Assembly: GCA_033344915.1 (NCBI GenBank)
Contig: JAWPML010000001.1
Span: 1,174,369 to 1,238,368 of the forward strand
Origin: Acidimicrobiales bacterium
GTDB taxonomy: Bacteria > Actinomycetota > Acidimicrobiia > Acidimicrobiales > Aldehydirespiratoraceae
DNA length: 64,000 nt
Reading direction: 5' to 3'
Shown here piece after piece: positions 32,782 through 41,635 of the stretch. The position numbers and the translations under genes were made by a program. Position 1 is the first letter of the stretch. Each line of letters begins with the position of its first letter. The notes below the pieces were generated by a model, which worked only from the letters and a program-made list of their open reading frames with translations, did no database searches and had not been told where the DNA came from.

Positions 32782-35452
32782 GCCGCACCGCGTCGCGCGA
32801 GGTCTCGACCGCGAGGTAGAGCGGCGGGAACGAGACCAGCACGAGCACCGTCGAGCTCACCAGCCCGCCGATCAGCACGAAGCAGAGCGCCTCCCAGAAC
32901 GGGTCGCTGAGCGCGAGCGGCAGCAGGCCGGCGACCGTCGTCGCCGTCGTCACCACGAGTGGCCGGAACCGCATCTCGATGGCCTGTCCGATCGCCTCGG
33001 CTCGCGAGGCGCCGGCCCGCCGGGCCTGGTTGGCCGCGTCGACGAGCAGGATCGTGTTGTTGACCGCCACGCCGACCAGGGCGATGAAGCCGACCATCAC
33101 GAAGAAGCTCAGCGGGTTGTCGGTGCGTTCGAGGAGCGTGAACACGCCGAAGAACGAGAAGGGGACGGCGAGGAACACCAGCACCGGCTGTATCGCCGAG
33201 CGGAACTGGATGACGAGGAACGCGAGCATCAGCACGATCGCGAACAGCAGCGCCACGACCAGGCTGGCGAAGTCATCCTGGTTGTCCGACTCGAACCCGA
33301 AGTCGAACGACAACGCGTCGGCGCTGAGACCACGGGCCTCGAGATCGTCCGCCGGCCAGAGCGATGCGACCAGATCCTCGGCGGCCGCGAGGTTGGCGGA
33401 CGTGTCGTCGTTGTCGAAGTTGGCCCGCACCTCCAGGATTCGCTCGCCGTCGGTGCGGCGCACCTGCCCGTCCGTCGCCACGAACGCGGTGACGAAATGC
33501 GTCGTGTCGCCCGTGCTCTTGTCGAGCTCCTGGCCCGGCAGCGTCGCCGCGACGTCGGAGGCGAGCGCCTGGGCCGCGTCCAGATCCTCGGGGGCGAACA
33601 ACACCTGCACCTGGAACGGGAACTCGTCGGGCGGTGGCCCGATGTCGACCGGGTTGGCCGAGATCCGCGCTCCCGCCATGTCGGCGGTCGCGGCCTCGAC
33701 CCGGTCGACATAGCCGGGCGAGGTGACCGACCGCCCGTCCATCGGCACGAGATCGATGATCGCGAACGAGCTGCGCTCCGTGCCGAAGACGACCTGGTAG
33801 AGGGTGGCGTCCTCGCCGAGGGTAGCGAGAACGATGCGGTCGATCTCGGCCTGGAGCTCCTGCGCCTCGGCGACGCTGGTCCCGGTGTCGAAGTCGACAC
33901 TGATCTGCATGCCGTTCGAGTCCTTGGTCGGCGGGAAGATGTTGAAACCGACCCGCGCCGCGGTGCCGAACGACATGACCACGAAAACGAGGGCGATCAT
34001 CCCGACGCCGGCGCCGGCGAGCCAGCCCCGCCACCCCTTGCCCGCGGGATAGGCGGCGAGCCGACCGAGCGCGGCCGCCAGGCGTCGTTGCCCCCGCACG
34101 ACCGGGCTCCGTGACTCGCCGCCGCGCAGGATGAACACGCGGCCGAGCACGGGGATCAGCGTGACGGAGAGGAGGAACGAGAGCGCGAGCGTGATGATCA
34201 CCGTGATCGGGATCGGGCGGATGAACTCGCCGAGCACCCCGCCGACGAAGGCCATCGGCGCGAAGACGGTCAGCGTGCTGAGCGTGCCGGCGAACGACGC
34301 GGCGCCGACCCGGTCGACGGCGCGGCGGATGATGCCGAGTTCCGAGCCGGCCGCCTCGGGATCGTCGCGGCTCGCATCGATCGATTCGCTGATGACGATC
34401 GCGTCGTCGACCAGGAGGCCGAGCGTGAGGATGAGTCCGAACAGGGTGATCGTGTTGAGCGAGTAGCCGATGAGCCACAGGCCCACGAGGGCGGTGAGCA
34501 TGACGGTGCCCATGAAGACCGCGGTGAGGACGGCGGTTCGCCATCCGATGAGCACCAGGCTGACGACCGCGACGGCGATGAGGCCGAAGAGGAGGTTGCT
34601 CGTCAGCGAGCTGAGCTGCGATCGGATGTCGTCCGCGAAGTCGGCGCCGATCAAGGCGACCCAGCCGTCGGGGAGATCGAGGCCGTCGTCGATGCGGCTC
34701 TGGATCCGGTCGCTGAACTCGAGGAGGTCGGCGTCGGCGCCGTCGGTCCGAACGACGCCCACGCCGATGGAGCGGACCGATTCGGTGTCGCCGCCCCGGG
34801 CGAAACGGGTGAAGCTCGTCTGGCGGGTCTCGGGCTCGCCGGTCGCCGGATCGATCGCCTCGCTGAACAGATTGAGCGGGGCCGCCTCCTCGACTTCGTC
34901 CACCTGGGCGAACAGGTCGGCGATGCGGTCGGCCTCGGCCTGCAGTTCCTCGGCCGGGGTGTCGGCCGGCCCGGCGATCGTGACGATCAGGTCGTAGGTG
35001 TCGGCGAACTTCGTGAAGTCGACCGGCTCGAACGTGAGGTCGACGATGGCGGGCACGTCGGGCGGGGGAGCGGCCAGCAGAGCATCGAGACCGTCGGCGG
35101 AGCTGAACGACGACTCGAACTCGACGACGCCGAAGAAGAAGTTGTTCTGGGCGAAGGTGCGAATCTCCGCGACTCCGTCGAGGTCGGCATAGGCCTCTTG
35201 GAACGGGACGGCGACATCGCGGTCGACCACCTCCGGGTCGTCGACGAAGTACGTGGCCTCGCCGATCGCGATCGGCACGTTGACCGGAGGAAACCCTTCA
35301 CGGGCGAGGGCCCCGGCGTAGGCGTAGATGCCGACCGCGAGCAGCACGCCCCACAGGGCGAGCGACCATCGGGGACGACCGGCGGCGAGGAGGGCAGGGC
35401 GGGTGATGAGGCCCGGGCGCGGGCCGGAGGTCGGGGGCTCTGCGGCGGGCAC
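32726..35452 (-). CDS. RND superfamily (AcrB-like) efflux permease
   Basis: 908 residues. N-terminal span (about 23-43), then a periplasmic-type loop, six spans with LLVDDAIVISESID (motif carrying the proton-relay acidic residues), a second large loop with QISVDFDTGTSVAEAQELQ, and six more spans ending WEALCFVLIGGLVSSTVLVL. Layout fits the HAE/AcrB class but is about 130 residues shorter than AcrB. No membrane-fusion or outer-membrane partner is in the window, as expected in a monoderm. It starts at GTG 35452, with TACGGT seven bases upstream; the open frame extends further but overlaps the preceding gene. Twenty-five bases after the heparinase-like gene. Substrate unknown. Confidence 0.85.
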   Translation of the reverse strand: MPAAEPPTSGPRPGLITRPALLAAGRPRWSLALWGVLLAVGIYAYAGALAREGFPPVNVPIAIGEATYFVDDPEVVDRDVAVPFQEAYADLDGVAEIRTFAQNNFFFGVVEFESSFSSADGLDALLAAPPPDVPAIVDLTFEPVDFTKFADTYDLIVTIAGPADTPAEELQAEADRIADLFAQVDEVEEAAPLNLFSEAIDPATGEPETRQTSFTRFARGGDTESVRSIGVGVVRTDGADADLLEFSDRIQSRIDDGLDLPDGWVALIGADFADDIRSQLSSLTSNLLFGLIAVAVVSLVLIGWRTAVLTAVFMGTVMLTALVGLWLIGYSLNTITLFGLILTLGLLVDDAIVISESIDASRDDPEAAGSELGIIRRAVDRVGAASFAGTLSTLTVFAPMAFVGGVLGEFIRPIPITVIITLALSFLLSVTLIPVLGRVFILRGGESRSPVVRGQRRLAAALGRLAAYPAGKGWRGWLAGAGVGMIALVFVVMSFGTAARVGFNIFPPTKDSNGMQISVDFDTGTSVAEAQELQAEIDRIVLATLGEDATLYQVVFGTERSSFAIIDLVPMDGRSVTSPGYVDRVEAATADMAGARISANPVDIGPPPDEFPFQVQVLFAPEDLDAAQALASDVAATLPGQELDKSTGDTTHFVTAFVATDGQVRRTDGERILEVRANFDNDDTSANLAAAEDLVASLWPADDLEARGLSADALSFDFGFESDNQDDFASLVVALLFAIVLMLAFLVIQFRSAIQPVLVFLAVPFSFFGVFTLLERTDNPLSFFVMVGFIALVGVAVNNTILLVDAANQARRAGASRAEAIGQAIEMRFRPLVVTTATTVAGLLPLALSDPFWEALCFVLIGGLVSSTVLVLVSFPPLYLAVETSRDAVRLRWRRLRRSSRRPRPASR

Positions 35453-35459
35453 GGCGACG

Positions 35460-35465
35460 ACCGTA
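35460..35465 (-). promoter_or_regulatory. -10 hexamer of the RND permease gene (leaderless)
   Basis: TACGGT on the minus strand, seven bases before the GTG at 35452, within the 25-base gap after the heparinase-like gene. Confidence 0.4.
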
Positions 35466-35477
35466 GCGGACCGGGAA

Positions 35478-38400
35478 TCAGCTGCCGCTGAGCGGTCGGT
35501 CGACGACGATCCAGTGCGTGCTCGACTCGTCATCGACACCGACGAGCACGCCCGGACGCGGTTCGACGATCCGGCCCGACCAGATGCCGGTCCGGAAGAC
35601 GCCGGCCTCGAGGTCGACGACCACGACCACGCCGTCGGCCGAGTCGCCGTCGATCCGGGCGACGACCGCGAGGATCTTGCCGTCGTCGATCCCGAAGCCC
35701 CGGACGGTGTCGACCGCACCATCCGGATGGCGCCCCACCTCGACGCCGTCGAGACCGCTGGTGACCGAGTCGAGATAGCCGATGTCGGTGAGGACGAAGC
35801 CCGTGGCGTCGGCGGTCGGCGCCGGCTCGGTCCCGTCGCAGTCGGGGTCGGCCCCGTCGAACCGGCCGTCGAGATCGTCGTCGCGTTCGTCGAAGCAGCG
35901 GTCGCCGGCCGCGATCTCGACGTCGGCCGTCGAGGTCGCGCCGGATGAGTCCCTCACGGTCAGGGTGAGCCGGTAGGTGCCGGTGGCGTCGACGTCGAGC
36001 ACCGGGCGCCACGGATCGGAGGGGTCGAGGGACCACGACGACCCCCGGGGCGCGCTCGTCATCGTCCACTCGGCCGAGAGCGCATCGCCGTCGGGGTCGC
36101 AGGACCCGGAGGCGTCGAGCACGAGCGCCGTGCCGAGTTCGGCGCGCTGGTAGCGGTGGACGAGGAGGGCGGACGGGCCGTTGTTTCCGGTCGCGGGACG
36201 GAGGCTCACCGTGCCGTTCGTGCCCGGTTCGAGCCGCCGGGTGCCCGCGCCGTCGTCGTCGCTCGCGCAGGCGCCGTCGGCGGTCCAGGCCGGGTCGACG
36301 TCGGCGACGACGATCGAGTGGGCAGGCCGGTCGGCCGCGACGGTGCGACGGTCGTCCTGCCCGTCGACGACCAGCTGGCGGGCGCCGGGCGCGCTGACGG
36401 ATCCGTCGGCCAGCGCGTCGCCCGTGGTCCACGCCACGGCATCGTTGGGGTCCGCGTCGTCGGCGTCGACGAGTCGAAGCCCGTCGTCGTCCCAGACCAC
36501 GGTGCCGACCCGGCCGGCGGCGGAGTCGTCGATCGTGGCGGTCAGGCCGTCCGGCCCCCAGCTGGTGGTCACCGCGGCCGGCGTCGCCCCGGTCGCCGTC
36601 GGCACCAGCACCTGGATGGCCCGCACCGGCTCGGCGGAGTCGACGGTGGCGTGGAGTGTCTCGTGGGTGAGCTCGTTGCGCCGACGGGTCGGGTCCTCGT
36701 GCTCCTGGATCTCGGTCGTGAACGCGGGAAGCCCCTGGTCGGTCACGATCGCCGCTTCGAGCGCGGCGTCGGCGCGGCTCCAGATTCCGCCGGTGGCGGT
36801 AGGGGTGAACGTTCCGCCGCTCGTGCCGCCGCCGTTGCCCTGCACGACCCACGTCAGGTCGACGGGATCGGCCGGTGTCGTGTCGGCCGGGGTCAGCGGC
36901 GTGATCTCGTCCGCGATCACCAGGTAGCGGTCGTCGACGAACAGGAAGCGCCGGTCCAGCTCGATGTCCGTACCCGACTCGTGGGCTCCGTAGCGGGTCG
37001 TGACGACCGCGGTGTCGAGCCGCTCGGTGTCGAGGGTCGAGTGGATGGTGGCGAACCCGTCCTGGGGTGGAGTGCCGTAGGGGTCGGTCGAGCCCCACTC
37101 AAAGCTCGTGGGCAGCGGCTCCCGCGGCCCTTCGCCGTCGACGAGCACGATGCTGTGGTCGCCCGGCGTGGCCACCCGGCTCCGCTCGAGGAAGCTGAGG
37201 TAGCCGGGGTCGAGCACGAGGGTCTCGCCGTGGGCGGCGAGGATGTAGGAGCCGGGTTCGGCGTGTTCGTGGGACTGGGGTGTGCGGCCCAGCCCGCTCG
37301 CGTCGCGACCGAACAGTGACGCGGTGGGGCCTTCGCCCTGGGCGATCACGACCATGGCCTCGGGGTCCCAGTCGGACCGGAAGATCGCGTTGCCACCCTC
37401 GTACCAGAACGACGTCGGCGACCCGTCGGGCGGTGCCGGCACGATCGCGTCGTCGTAGGCGACGATCGAGTCGAGGGCGAGGTCGGTCGACGACTCGTTG
37501 ACGTAGGGCGTCGGGGCGTTGGCCCACCGCCACGCGTAGGCGGCCGCGTTGGGCAGCGGCGGGAGGGCGCCGAAGAAGTACGACTCGGCGGTGTTGGCAT
37601 CGTCGACCGGTGCCTGCGAGCCGTCGGGCAGCGTCATGGCCAGCATCCAGTCGGCGCTGCGGGCGAAGAGTTCGGTGTGGTGCAGCGCCGGGATCTCCCG
37701 GCCCGCCGAGTTCGTCCAGGCACCGTCGCCGAGGAGCCGTTCCCACATGCCGACGTAGACGGCGACCGACTCCGTGGTGAACCGGTAGTAGTGGGTCCCC
37801 TCCGAGTAGGCCCCGTCGCCGGCGAGGAGCACATGGCGCAACGTGTCGTCCACCAGCGTGACGCCGAGGTCCCACCACTCGACGGGGTCACGGGAGCCGT
37901 CCGGGTCGTCGGCCGGGTCCGGCGCGTATTCGGCCAGGGTCGCGGCCGCCATGGCGAAGGCGATCCCCGACTTCGTGCGGTGATTGTTCTGGTGAAGATC
38001 GGTGAAGCCGTTGGCGGTCGCCGGGTCGGTGTAGTTGCGGTACAGCTCCGCCGTCAGCTCGGTCAGCCGAGCCGCGATCGTGGCGTCGCTCCCGTCGGCG
38101 AACTCGTAGCCGGCACCGAGCATCAGGTCGAAGGCGCTGGTCCACTGGACGATCTCGCCCGCCGTGTCGATGTCGCGGTCCCATCCCCCGAGTGGTGGCG
38201 GCACGGCGATACGGGAACGCTCATAGGCACCGAGCAGCAATTCCTCGACGATTGCGCCCGTCGCCTCACGAGCCTCGTCGTCGGGGAACGGCACGATCTC
38301 CCCGTCGATCACCGTGCGGTCGAGGGCGTATTCGAAGGCGAACCATCGCGCCGACCGGGCCATGTCCTTCTGGGCGTGCCGATCCGGGTCGCCCGGCGTG

Positions 38401-38645
38401 CGGGACAGCCGCCTGGCCTCGTGGAGGGCGTGGGCGTCGAGGAAGATCTGCCGGTACGGCTCACGGGTGAGCCGATCCACGAGCATCGCCTCCGTGCCGG
38501 GGGTGTACGACGTGCGAGGTCGCTCCACGCCGACCCAGGGCTGCTCCTCGGACGCTTCGGACGCGTCCGCAGTCGCGCTCGCCGCCCCGGTCATCACCGA
38601 CGCCACGACCGCCAGCCCAACGATGATCACCCACACCCGACGCAT
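35478..38645 (-). CDS. Secreted heparinase II/III-fold protein with PKD-like domain
   Basis: 1055 residues. A signal peptide (VIIVGLAVVASVMTGAASA) leads to an alpha-toroid domain (about 70-400) with DLHQNNHRTKSG and SEGTHYYRF, positions where polysaccharide lyases of this fold hold catalytic Asn/His and Tyr. A beta-sandwich Heparinase_II/III domain (about 420-700) includes IFRSDWDP and SHEHAEPGSYILAAHGETLVLDPG. Then come a PKD-like region (about 840-905: DASGSCDPDGDALSAEW) and an Asp-rich CFDERDDDLDGRFDGADPDCDG that looks calcium-binding. It likely cleaves an extracellular uronic-acid polysaccharide; the substrate is unknown. A -10-like CACCAT sits seven bases before the ATG. Confidence 0.85.
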   Translation of the reverse strand: MRRVWVIIVGLAVVASVMTGAASATADASEASEEQPWVGVERPRTSYTPGTEAMLVDRLTREPYRQIFLDAHALHEARRLSRTPGDPDRHAQKDMARSARWFAFEYALDRTVIDGEIVPFPDDEAREATGAIVEELLLGAYERSRIAVPPPLGGWDRDIDTAGEIVQWTSAFDLMLGAGYEFADGSDATIAARLTELTAELYRNYTDPATANGFTDLHQNNHRTKSGIAFAMAAATLAEYAPDPADDPDGSRDPVEWWDLGVTLVDDTLRHVLLAGDGAYSEGTHYYRFTTESVAVYVGMWERLLGDGAWTNSAGREIPALHHTELFARSADWMLAMTLPDGSQAPVDDANTAESYFFGALPPLPNAAAYAWRWANAPTPYVNESSTDLALDSIVAYDDAIVPAPPDGSPTSFWYEGGNAIFRSDWDPEAMVVIAQGEGPTASLFGRDASGLGRTPQSHEHAEPGSYILAAHGETLVLDPGYLSFLERSRVATPGDHSIVLVDGEGPREPLPTSFEWGSTDPYGTPPQDGFATIHSTLDTERLDTAVVTTRYGAHESGTDIELDRRFLFVDDRYLVIADEITPLTPADTTPADPVDLTWVVQGNGGGTSGGTFTPTATGGIWSRADAALEAAIVTDQGLPAFTTEIQEHEDPTRRRNELTHETLHATVDSAEPVRAIQVLVPTATGATPAAVTTSWGPDGLTATIDDSAAGRVGTVVWDDDGLRLVDADDADPNDAVAWTTGDALADGSVSAPGARQLVVDGQDDRRTVAADRPAHSIVVADVDPAWTADGACASDDDGAGTRRLEPGTNGTVSLRPATGNNGPSALLVHRYQRAELGTALVLDASGSCDPDGDALSAEWTMTSAPRGSSWSLDPSDPWRPVLDVDATGTYRLTLTVRDSSGATSTADVEIAAGDRCFDERDDDLDGRFDGADPDCDGTEPAPTADATGFVLTDIGYLDSVTSGLDGVEVGRHPDGAVDTVRGFGIDDGKILAVVARIDGDSADGVVVVVDLEAGVFRTGIWSGRIVEPRPGVLVGVDDESSTHWIVVDRPLSGS

Positions 38646-38652
38646 CGCACCG

Positions 38653-38658
38653 ATGGTG
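38653..38658 (-). promoter_or_regulatory. -10-like hexamer of the heparinase-like gene
   Basis: CACCAT on the minus strand, seven bases before the ATG at 38645; first base deviates from TAnnnT. Confidence 0.3.
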
Positions 38659-38740
38659 CCAGGCCCTCTCGGCGCCGTCGAAATCGCCTGGCCGATTCCC
38701 GGTGGCGCCGACGGCCACCCGCGGTATCGTCATGCCCTCA

Positions 38741-38818
38741 CGGGCTGTGGCGCAGCTTGGTTAGCGCGTCGGTCTGGGGGACCGAAGGTCGGAGGTTCAA
38801 ATCCTCTCAGCCCGACCA
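38741..38818 (+). tRNA. tRNA-Pro(GGG)
   Basis: Full cloverleaf: acceptor CGGGCTG with CAGCCCG, D-arm GCGCAGCTTGGTTAGCGC, anticodon arm TCGGT-CTGGGGG-ACCGA with anticodon GGG, T-arm GGAGG-TTCAAAT-CCTCT. Discriminator A and an encoded CCA end it, unlike the tRNA-Ala at 6534. Confidence 0.97.
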
Positions 38819-38831
38819 GACATGGTGAACG

Positions 38832-38855
38832 ACTCCCGCACTCTGGTGCGGGAGT
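38832..38855 (+). terminator. Hairpin downstream of tRNA-Pro
   Basis: A ten-base perfect stem (ACTCCCGCAC / GTGCGGGAGT) with a four-base TCTG loop, followed by TCGCC. Its position 14 bases after the tRNA 3' end suggests transcript termination or processing. There is no long T-tract. Confidence 0.65.
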
Positions 38856-38874
38856 TCGCCGTCCGGCCGCTGCC

Positions 38875-38880
38875 TACCAT
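38875..38880 (+). promoter_or_regulatory. -10 hexamer of the VOC gene (leaderless)
   Basis: TACCAT, six bases before ATG 38887. Between the tRNA and this site lies ACTCCCGCACTCTGGTGCGGGAGT (38831-38854, written here as arms ACTCCCGCAC and GTGCGGGAGT), a strong hairpin that probably terminates the tRNA transcript. Confidence 0.45.
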
Positions 38881-38886
38881 GCAGCC

Positions 38887-39276
38887 ATGTCCGTCACCCA
38901 TCTCCGCCAGGTGGCCCTCCACGTCGACGACATGGAGCGCGCTGTCGCCTTCTACCGGGACGTCGTGGGTCTGGGGCTCATCGCCCGGTTCGATCCGCCC
39001 GGTCTCGCCTTCTTCGACATCGGGGGCACTCGGCTGCTTCTCGAGGCCGGCGCGCCCTCGTCCCTGATCTACCTCGGCGTCGACGATGTCGCAGCGACGA
39101 CGGACCGCCTCCGTGGCGCCGGAGTCACGATCGAGTCGGAACCCCACGTCATCCTCGTGGACGAGGCTGGACAGTTCGGGCCCCCGGGCGAGGCCGAGGA
39201 GATGGCCTTCTTCCGAGACTCGGAAGGCAACCTGGTGGGCTTGGCCGGACGCCGGCAACCGAGTTCTGACGCGTGA
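38887..39276 (+). CDS. VOC (glyoxalase-fold) family protein
   Basis: 129 residues forming two beta-alpha-beta-beta-beta modules: HLRQVALHVDDMERAVAFYRD with the first metal-ligand His, FFDIGGTRLLLEAG with a Glu, LGVDDVAATTDRLRGAGV, and the C-terminal FFRDSEGNLVGLAGR. Members include glyoxalase I and epimerases; methylmalonyl-CoA epimerase or small-molecule modification are possible but the substrate cannot be read. Start ATG 38887 is fixed by the TACCAT hexamer six bases upstream. Confidence 0.85.
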   Translation: MSVTHLRQVALHVDDMERAVAFYRDVVGLGLIARFDPPGLAFFDIGGTRLLLEAGAPSSLIYLGVDDVAATTDRLRGAGVTIESEPHVILVDEAGQFGPPGEAEEMAFFRDSEGNLVGLAGRRQPSSDA

Positions 39277-39314
39277 TCGCCAGCCCGATTTCCGTCGCGG
39301 CGCGTCGAGCTGAT

Positions 39315-39320
39315 TAGCCT
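39315..39320 (+). promoter_or_regulatory. -10 hexamer of the epimerase-like gene (leaderless)
   Basis: TAGCCT, seven bases before ATG 39328 (the same hexamer precedes hrcA and the DUF512 gene). Confidence 0.45.
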
Positions 39321-39327
39321 TGCGGGG

Positions 39328-39855
39328 ATGAAGGCGGAGATCGACGGCGTCGACGTGTATCCGATGGAGACCCGACGCGACGAACGAGGGGCGCTCACCG
39401 AGGTGTTCCGGCAGACCTGGGCACCCGAGACGACGGCGGTGCAGTGGAACCATGTCGTCTCCGAGCCGAACGTGTTGCGCGGTGTCCACGCCCACCTCGT
39501 CCACGACGACATGCTGACCGTCGTCGCCGGCACCATGATCCTCGGCCTGGTCGACCTCCGACCGCACTCGCCGACGCACGGCGTGCGCGCGTGTCTGGAG
39601 CTGCGCCAGACCGAGTCGATGGTGCGCATTCCCGTCGGTGTCGGTCACGGCTTCTACTTCCCCGACCACGCCGCCATCCTCTACGCCGTGACGGCGTACT
39701 GGGACACGAATGACGAACTCGGCTGTCGATGGGACGATCCCGACCTCGGTATCGACTTCCCCTGCACCGATCCGCTGCTGTCGGACCGCGATGTCCACGC
39801 GGGCACCCTCGCCGAACTCCAGTCGGCCGTGGCCGCGCGGTTCGTCACTTTCTGA
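39328..39855 (+). CDS. dTDP-4-dehydrorhamnose 3,5-epimerase-like cupin
   Basis: 175 residues of the RmlC family. VYPMETRRDERGALTEVFRQ is the opening strand and NHVVSEPNVLRGVHAH holds the catalytic-site His. PVGVGHGFYFPDHAAILYAVTAYWD carries the Tyr/substrate region, shown here in parts (PVGVGHGF, YAVTAYWD). The C-terminus WDDPDLGIDFPCTDPLLSDRD (in parts DPDLGIDF, PLLSDRD) is family-typical. It probably epimerises a nucleotide-linked 4-keto sugar. Other rml genes are absent nearby, but a GT2 and a sugar-type oxidoreductase are convergent next to it, suggesting a small glycan locus. Confidence 0.85.
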   Translation: MKAEIDGVDVYPMETRRDERGALTEVFRQTWAPETTAVQWNHVVSEPNVLRGVHAHLVHDDMLTVVAGTMILGLVDLRPHSPTHGVRACLELRQTESMVRIPVGVGHGFYFPDHAAILYAVTAYWDTNDELGCRWDDPDLGIDFPCTDPLLSDRDVHAGTLAELQSAVAARFVTF

Positions 39856-39866
39856 GGCAGCACTGT

Positions 39867-39891
39867 CTGACTCTCCAGCCTGGAGACTCAG
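39867..39891. terminator. Bidirectional hairpin between convergent genes
   Basis: CTGACTCTCC (39867-39876) pairs with GGAGACTCAG (39882-39891) with one mismatch. The stop codon of the GT2 gene (39888-39890) is inside the right arm. No T-tract on either side. Confidence 0.5.
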
Positions 39892-40670
39892 CGCTGGTCG
39901 AGTTCGATCTCGGCCCGATTGCCCCGTTCCCGAGCCGCCGTGAAGATGGCGCGGCGGATCGCCTCCAGTTCGGCCGGGTCGCTGACCCGCCGCCACAGAT
40001 CGGCGAGTTCGTCGCGGCGGGCGTCCATGGTCACCTCGGCGCGGGCAGTGGAGGGAAGGCGCAGCACCGTCGGCCAGTCGCCGTGCCCGCAGCGGCACCA
40101 TGACTGCTCGAGGAACTGGAGGATCATGTACTGATCGGTGAAGAAGCCCTCCGGGGTCGTGCGCCAGCCGTGGGGGAGGCGCCGGTACGAGTCCGTGGTG
40201 TGACTCATCCCCGACAGGCTGAAGAGCGACGTGCCTTCGAGGGCCCGATCCCGCCAGTGGCGCTGCTCGAACGAATGCAGCAGACACCGGAACCCGCCGT
40301 TGCGGGTGATGACGGCCGGAGGCGGAAAGGCGAGATCGGCGTCGGCGAGCGCGGCGAGCATCCGATCGACATGGTCGGGCAGCATCAGGTCGTCGTCGCC
40401 GAGGTAGGTGACGATCTGCGCGTCGCTCGCGGAGACGATCGGGTGCCGGTGGGGCTCGCCGGTGCGCCCTGCCTTGGGCACGTCGTGAAACCGCACCCGA
40501 GGGTCGTCGTCGATGAGTTCCCGGACCACGCGGCGGGTGTCGTCGCCGACACCGTCGCCGATGATGTGGAGTCGGATGTCGGCCACGGTCTGGGCGAGAA
40601 CACTGCGGGCGCTGATGGCGAGCAGCGGCGCGTGGTCGTGGGTCGGGATCACGACGTCGGCTCGGGTCAT
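39888..40670 (-). CDS. Glycosyltransferase family 2
   Basis: 260 residues with a GT-A fold: DVVIPTHDHAPLLAISARSVLAQ at the N-terminus (in parts VVIPTHDHAP, ARSVLAQ), IIGDGVGDDTR and the metal motif YLGDDDLMLPDH. The remainder is helical with a Trp/Arg-rich acceptor region (GWRTTPEGFFTDQYMILQFLEQ, in parts GWRTTPEGFF, QYMILQFLEQ). The acceptor is unknown. Its ATG overlaps the Gfo/Idh/MocA stop by four bases, so they form a two-gene operon. Confidence 0.85.
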   Translation of the reverse strand: MTRADVVIPTHDHAPLLAISARSVLAQTVADIRLHIIGDGVGDDTRRVVRELIDDDPRVRFHDVPKAGRTGEPHRHPIVSASDAQIVTYLGDDDLMLPDHVDRMLAALADADLAFPPPAVITRNGGFRCLLHSFEQRHWRDRALEGTSLFSLSGMSHTTDSYRRLPHGWRTTPEGFFTDQYMILQFLEQSWCRCGHGDWPTVLRLPSTARAEVTMDARRDELADLWRRVSDPAELEAIRRAIFTAARERGNRAEIELDQR

Positions 40671-41596
40671 GTCGACGGCAATCCGGCCAGATCACGGGCG
40701 GCGGCGATGCAGCCGACGATCGCCGCGCCGGTCGCGGCGCTGCTCAGCGGCGGTGGCCCCCCGGCGAGGTGGTCGACGAAGGTCCGCAGCTCGGCCAGGA
40801 GCGGCAGCTCGCCGGCGGCGGGGATCGTGCGCACGTCCGCCTCCGCCCCGCTCGTGCGGGTCAGGACGATCTCCTCGTCCCACCCGCCACCGAGGACGAG
40901 CGATCCGTCATCGCCGACCACCTCGATCCGGCGATCGTGCTCCGGTGAGGTGATGCCGACCCGGAAGTGCATCCAGACGCCGTCCGGCAGCTCGGCGGCG
41001 CCCTCGAGCCCGAGCGGCCGGTCTGCGGGCCCGAAGGCCCGCGCCCAGACGGGCTCGGGAATCGACCCGAGCACCTCGTAGGCGATCGAGATGTCGTGGG
41101 GGAGCAGGATCCAGGTGCAGTCGACGTCGTCGTGCGGCGACCCCCACTGCACTCGCCGGGTGCGGATCGCCTGAGGCGTGCCGATGTCGCCGGCCGCCAC
41201 CCGGTCGCGGATCGCGAGGACGCCCGCGTGGTAGCGCCACTTGTCCATCACGAAGAGCCGATCCGGGGCGCGGGCGGCGAGATCGGCGGCGCGGGCCGCG
41301 TCGCAGGTCATCGGCTTCTCGACGAAAACCGGCACGCCGAAGTCGACCACCGTGTCGAGCACGTCGGCATGGGTCACGGTCGGTGATGCCACCACGATCC
41401 CGTCGGCGGTCTGCAGCTCGTCGAGCTTCGTGACGACCCGACTGGCACCGGCGGCGAGCAGCTCCTCGCGATTGCGATCGGACGGCACCATCACGTCGAC
41501 GCGGGCGCCCAGCGACCGCAGATCCCGCAGGATGAGCGAGCCCCAGCGGCCGCAGCCGACCAGGCCGATCGAGGGGGAGTCGGAGCGGTCGGTCAT
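40667..41596 (-). CDS. Gfo/Idh/MocA family NAD(P)-dependent oxidoreductase
   Basis: 309 residues. Rossmann start IGLVGCGRWGSLILRDL, then ADGIVVASPTVTHADVL and the signature VPVFVEKPMTCDAARA with the catalytic-type EKP. DKWRYHAGVLAIRDRVAAGDIG and the later HDISIAYEVLG belong to the C-terminal domain. Many members oxidise or reduce nucleotide or free sugars, consistent with the downstream GT2 and the neighbouring epimerase-like gene. ATG 41596 is chosen; TACCTT lies six bases upstream. Confidence 0.87.
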   Translation of the reverse strand: MTDRSDSPSIGLVGCGRWGSLILRDLRSLGARVDVMVPSDRNREELLAAGASRVVTKLDELQTADGIVVASPTVTHADVLDTVVDFGVPVFVEKPMTCDAARAADLAARAPDRLFVMDKWRYHAGVLAIRDRVAAGDIGTPQAIRTRRVQWGSPHDDVDCTWILLPHDISIAYEVLGSIPEPVWARAFGPADRPLGLEGAAELPDGVWMHFRVGITSPEHDRRIEVVGDDGSLVLGGGWDEEIVLTRTSGAEADVRTIPAAGELPLLAELRTFVDHLAGGPPPLSSAATGAAIVGCIAAARDLAGLPST

Positions 41597-41602
41597 GGCC
41601 CG

Positions 41603-41608
41603 AAGGTA
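41603..41608 (-). promoter_or_regulatory. -10 hexamer of the Gfo/Idh/MocA gene (leaderless)
   Basis: TACCTT on the minus strand, six bases before ATG 41596. Confidence 0.45.
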
Positions 41609-41635
41609 GTCGGGCGCCCTGTGGCCCACGGGGTA

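Noticed and set aside
38314-38886. Longer VOC protein starting before the tRNA
   Set aside because: The frame crosses tRNA-Pro and the antisense heparinase-like gene; the VOC fold begins at 38887.
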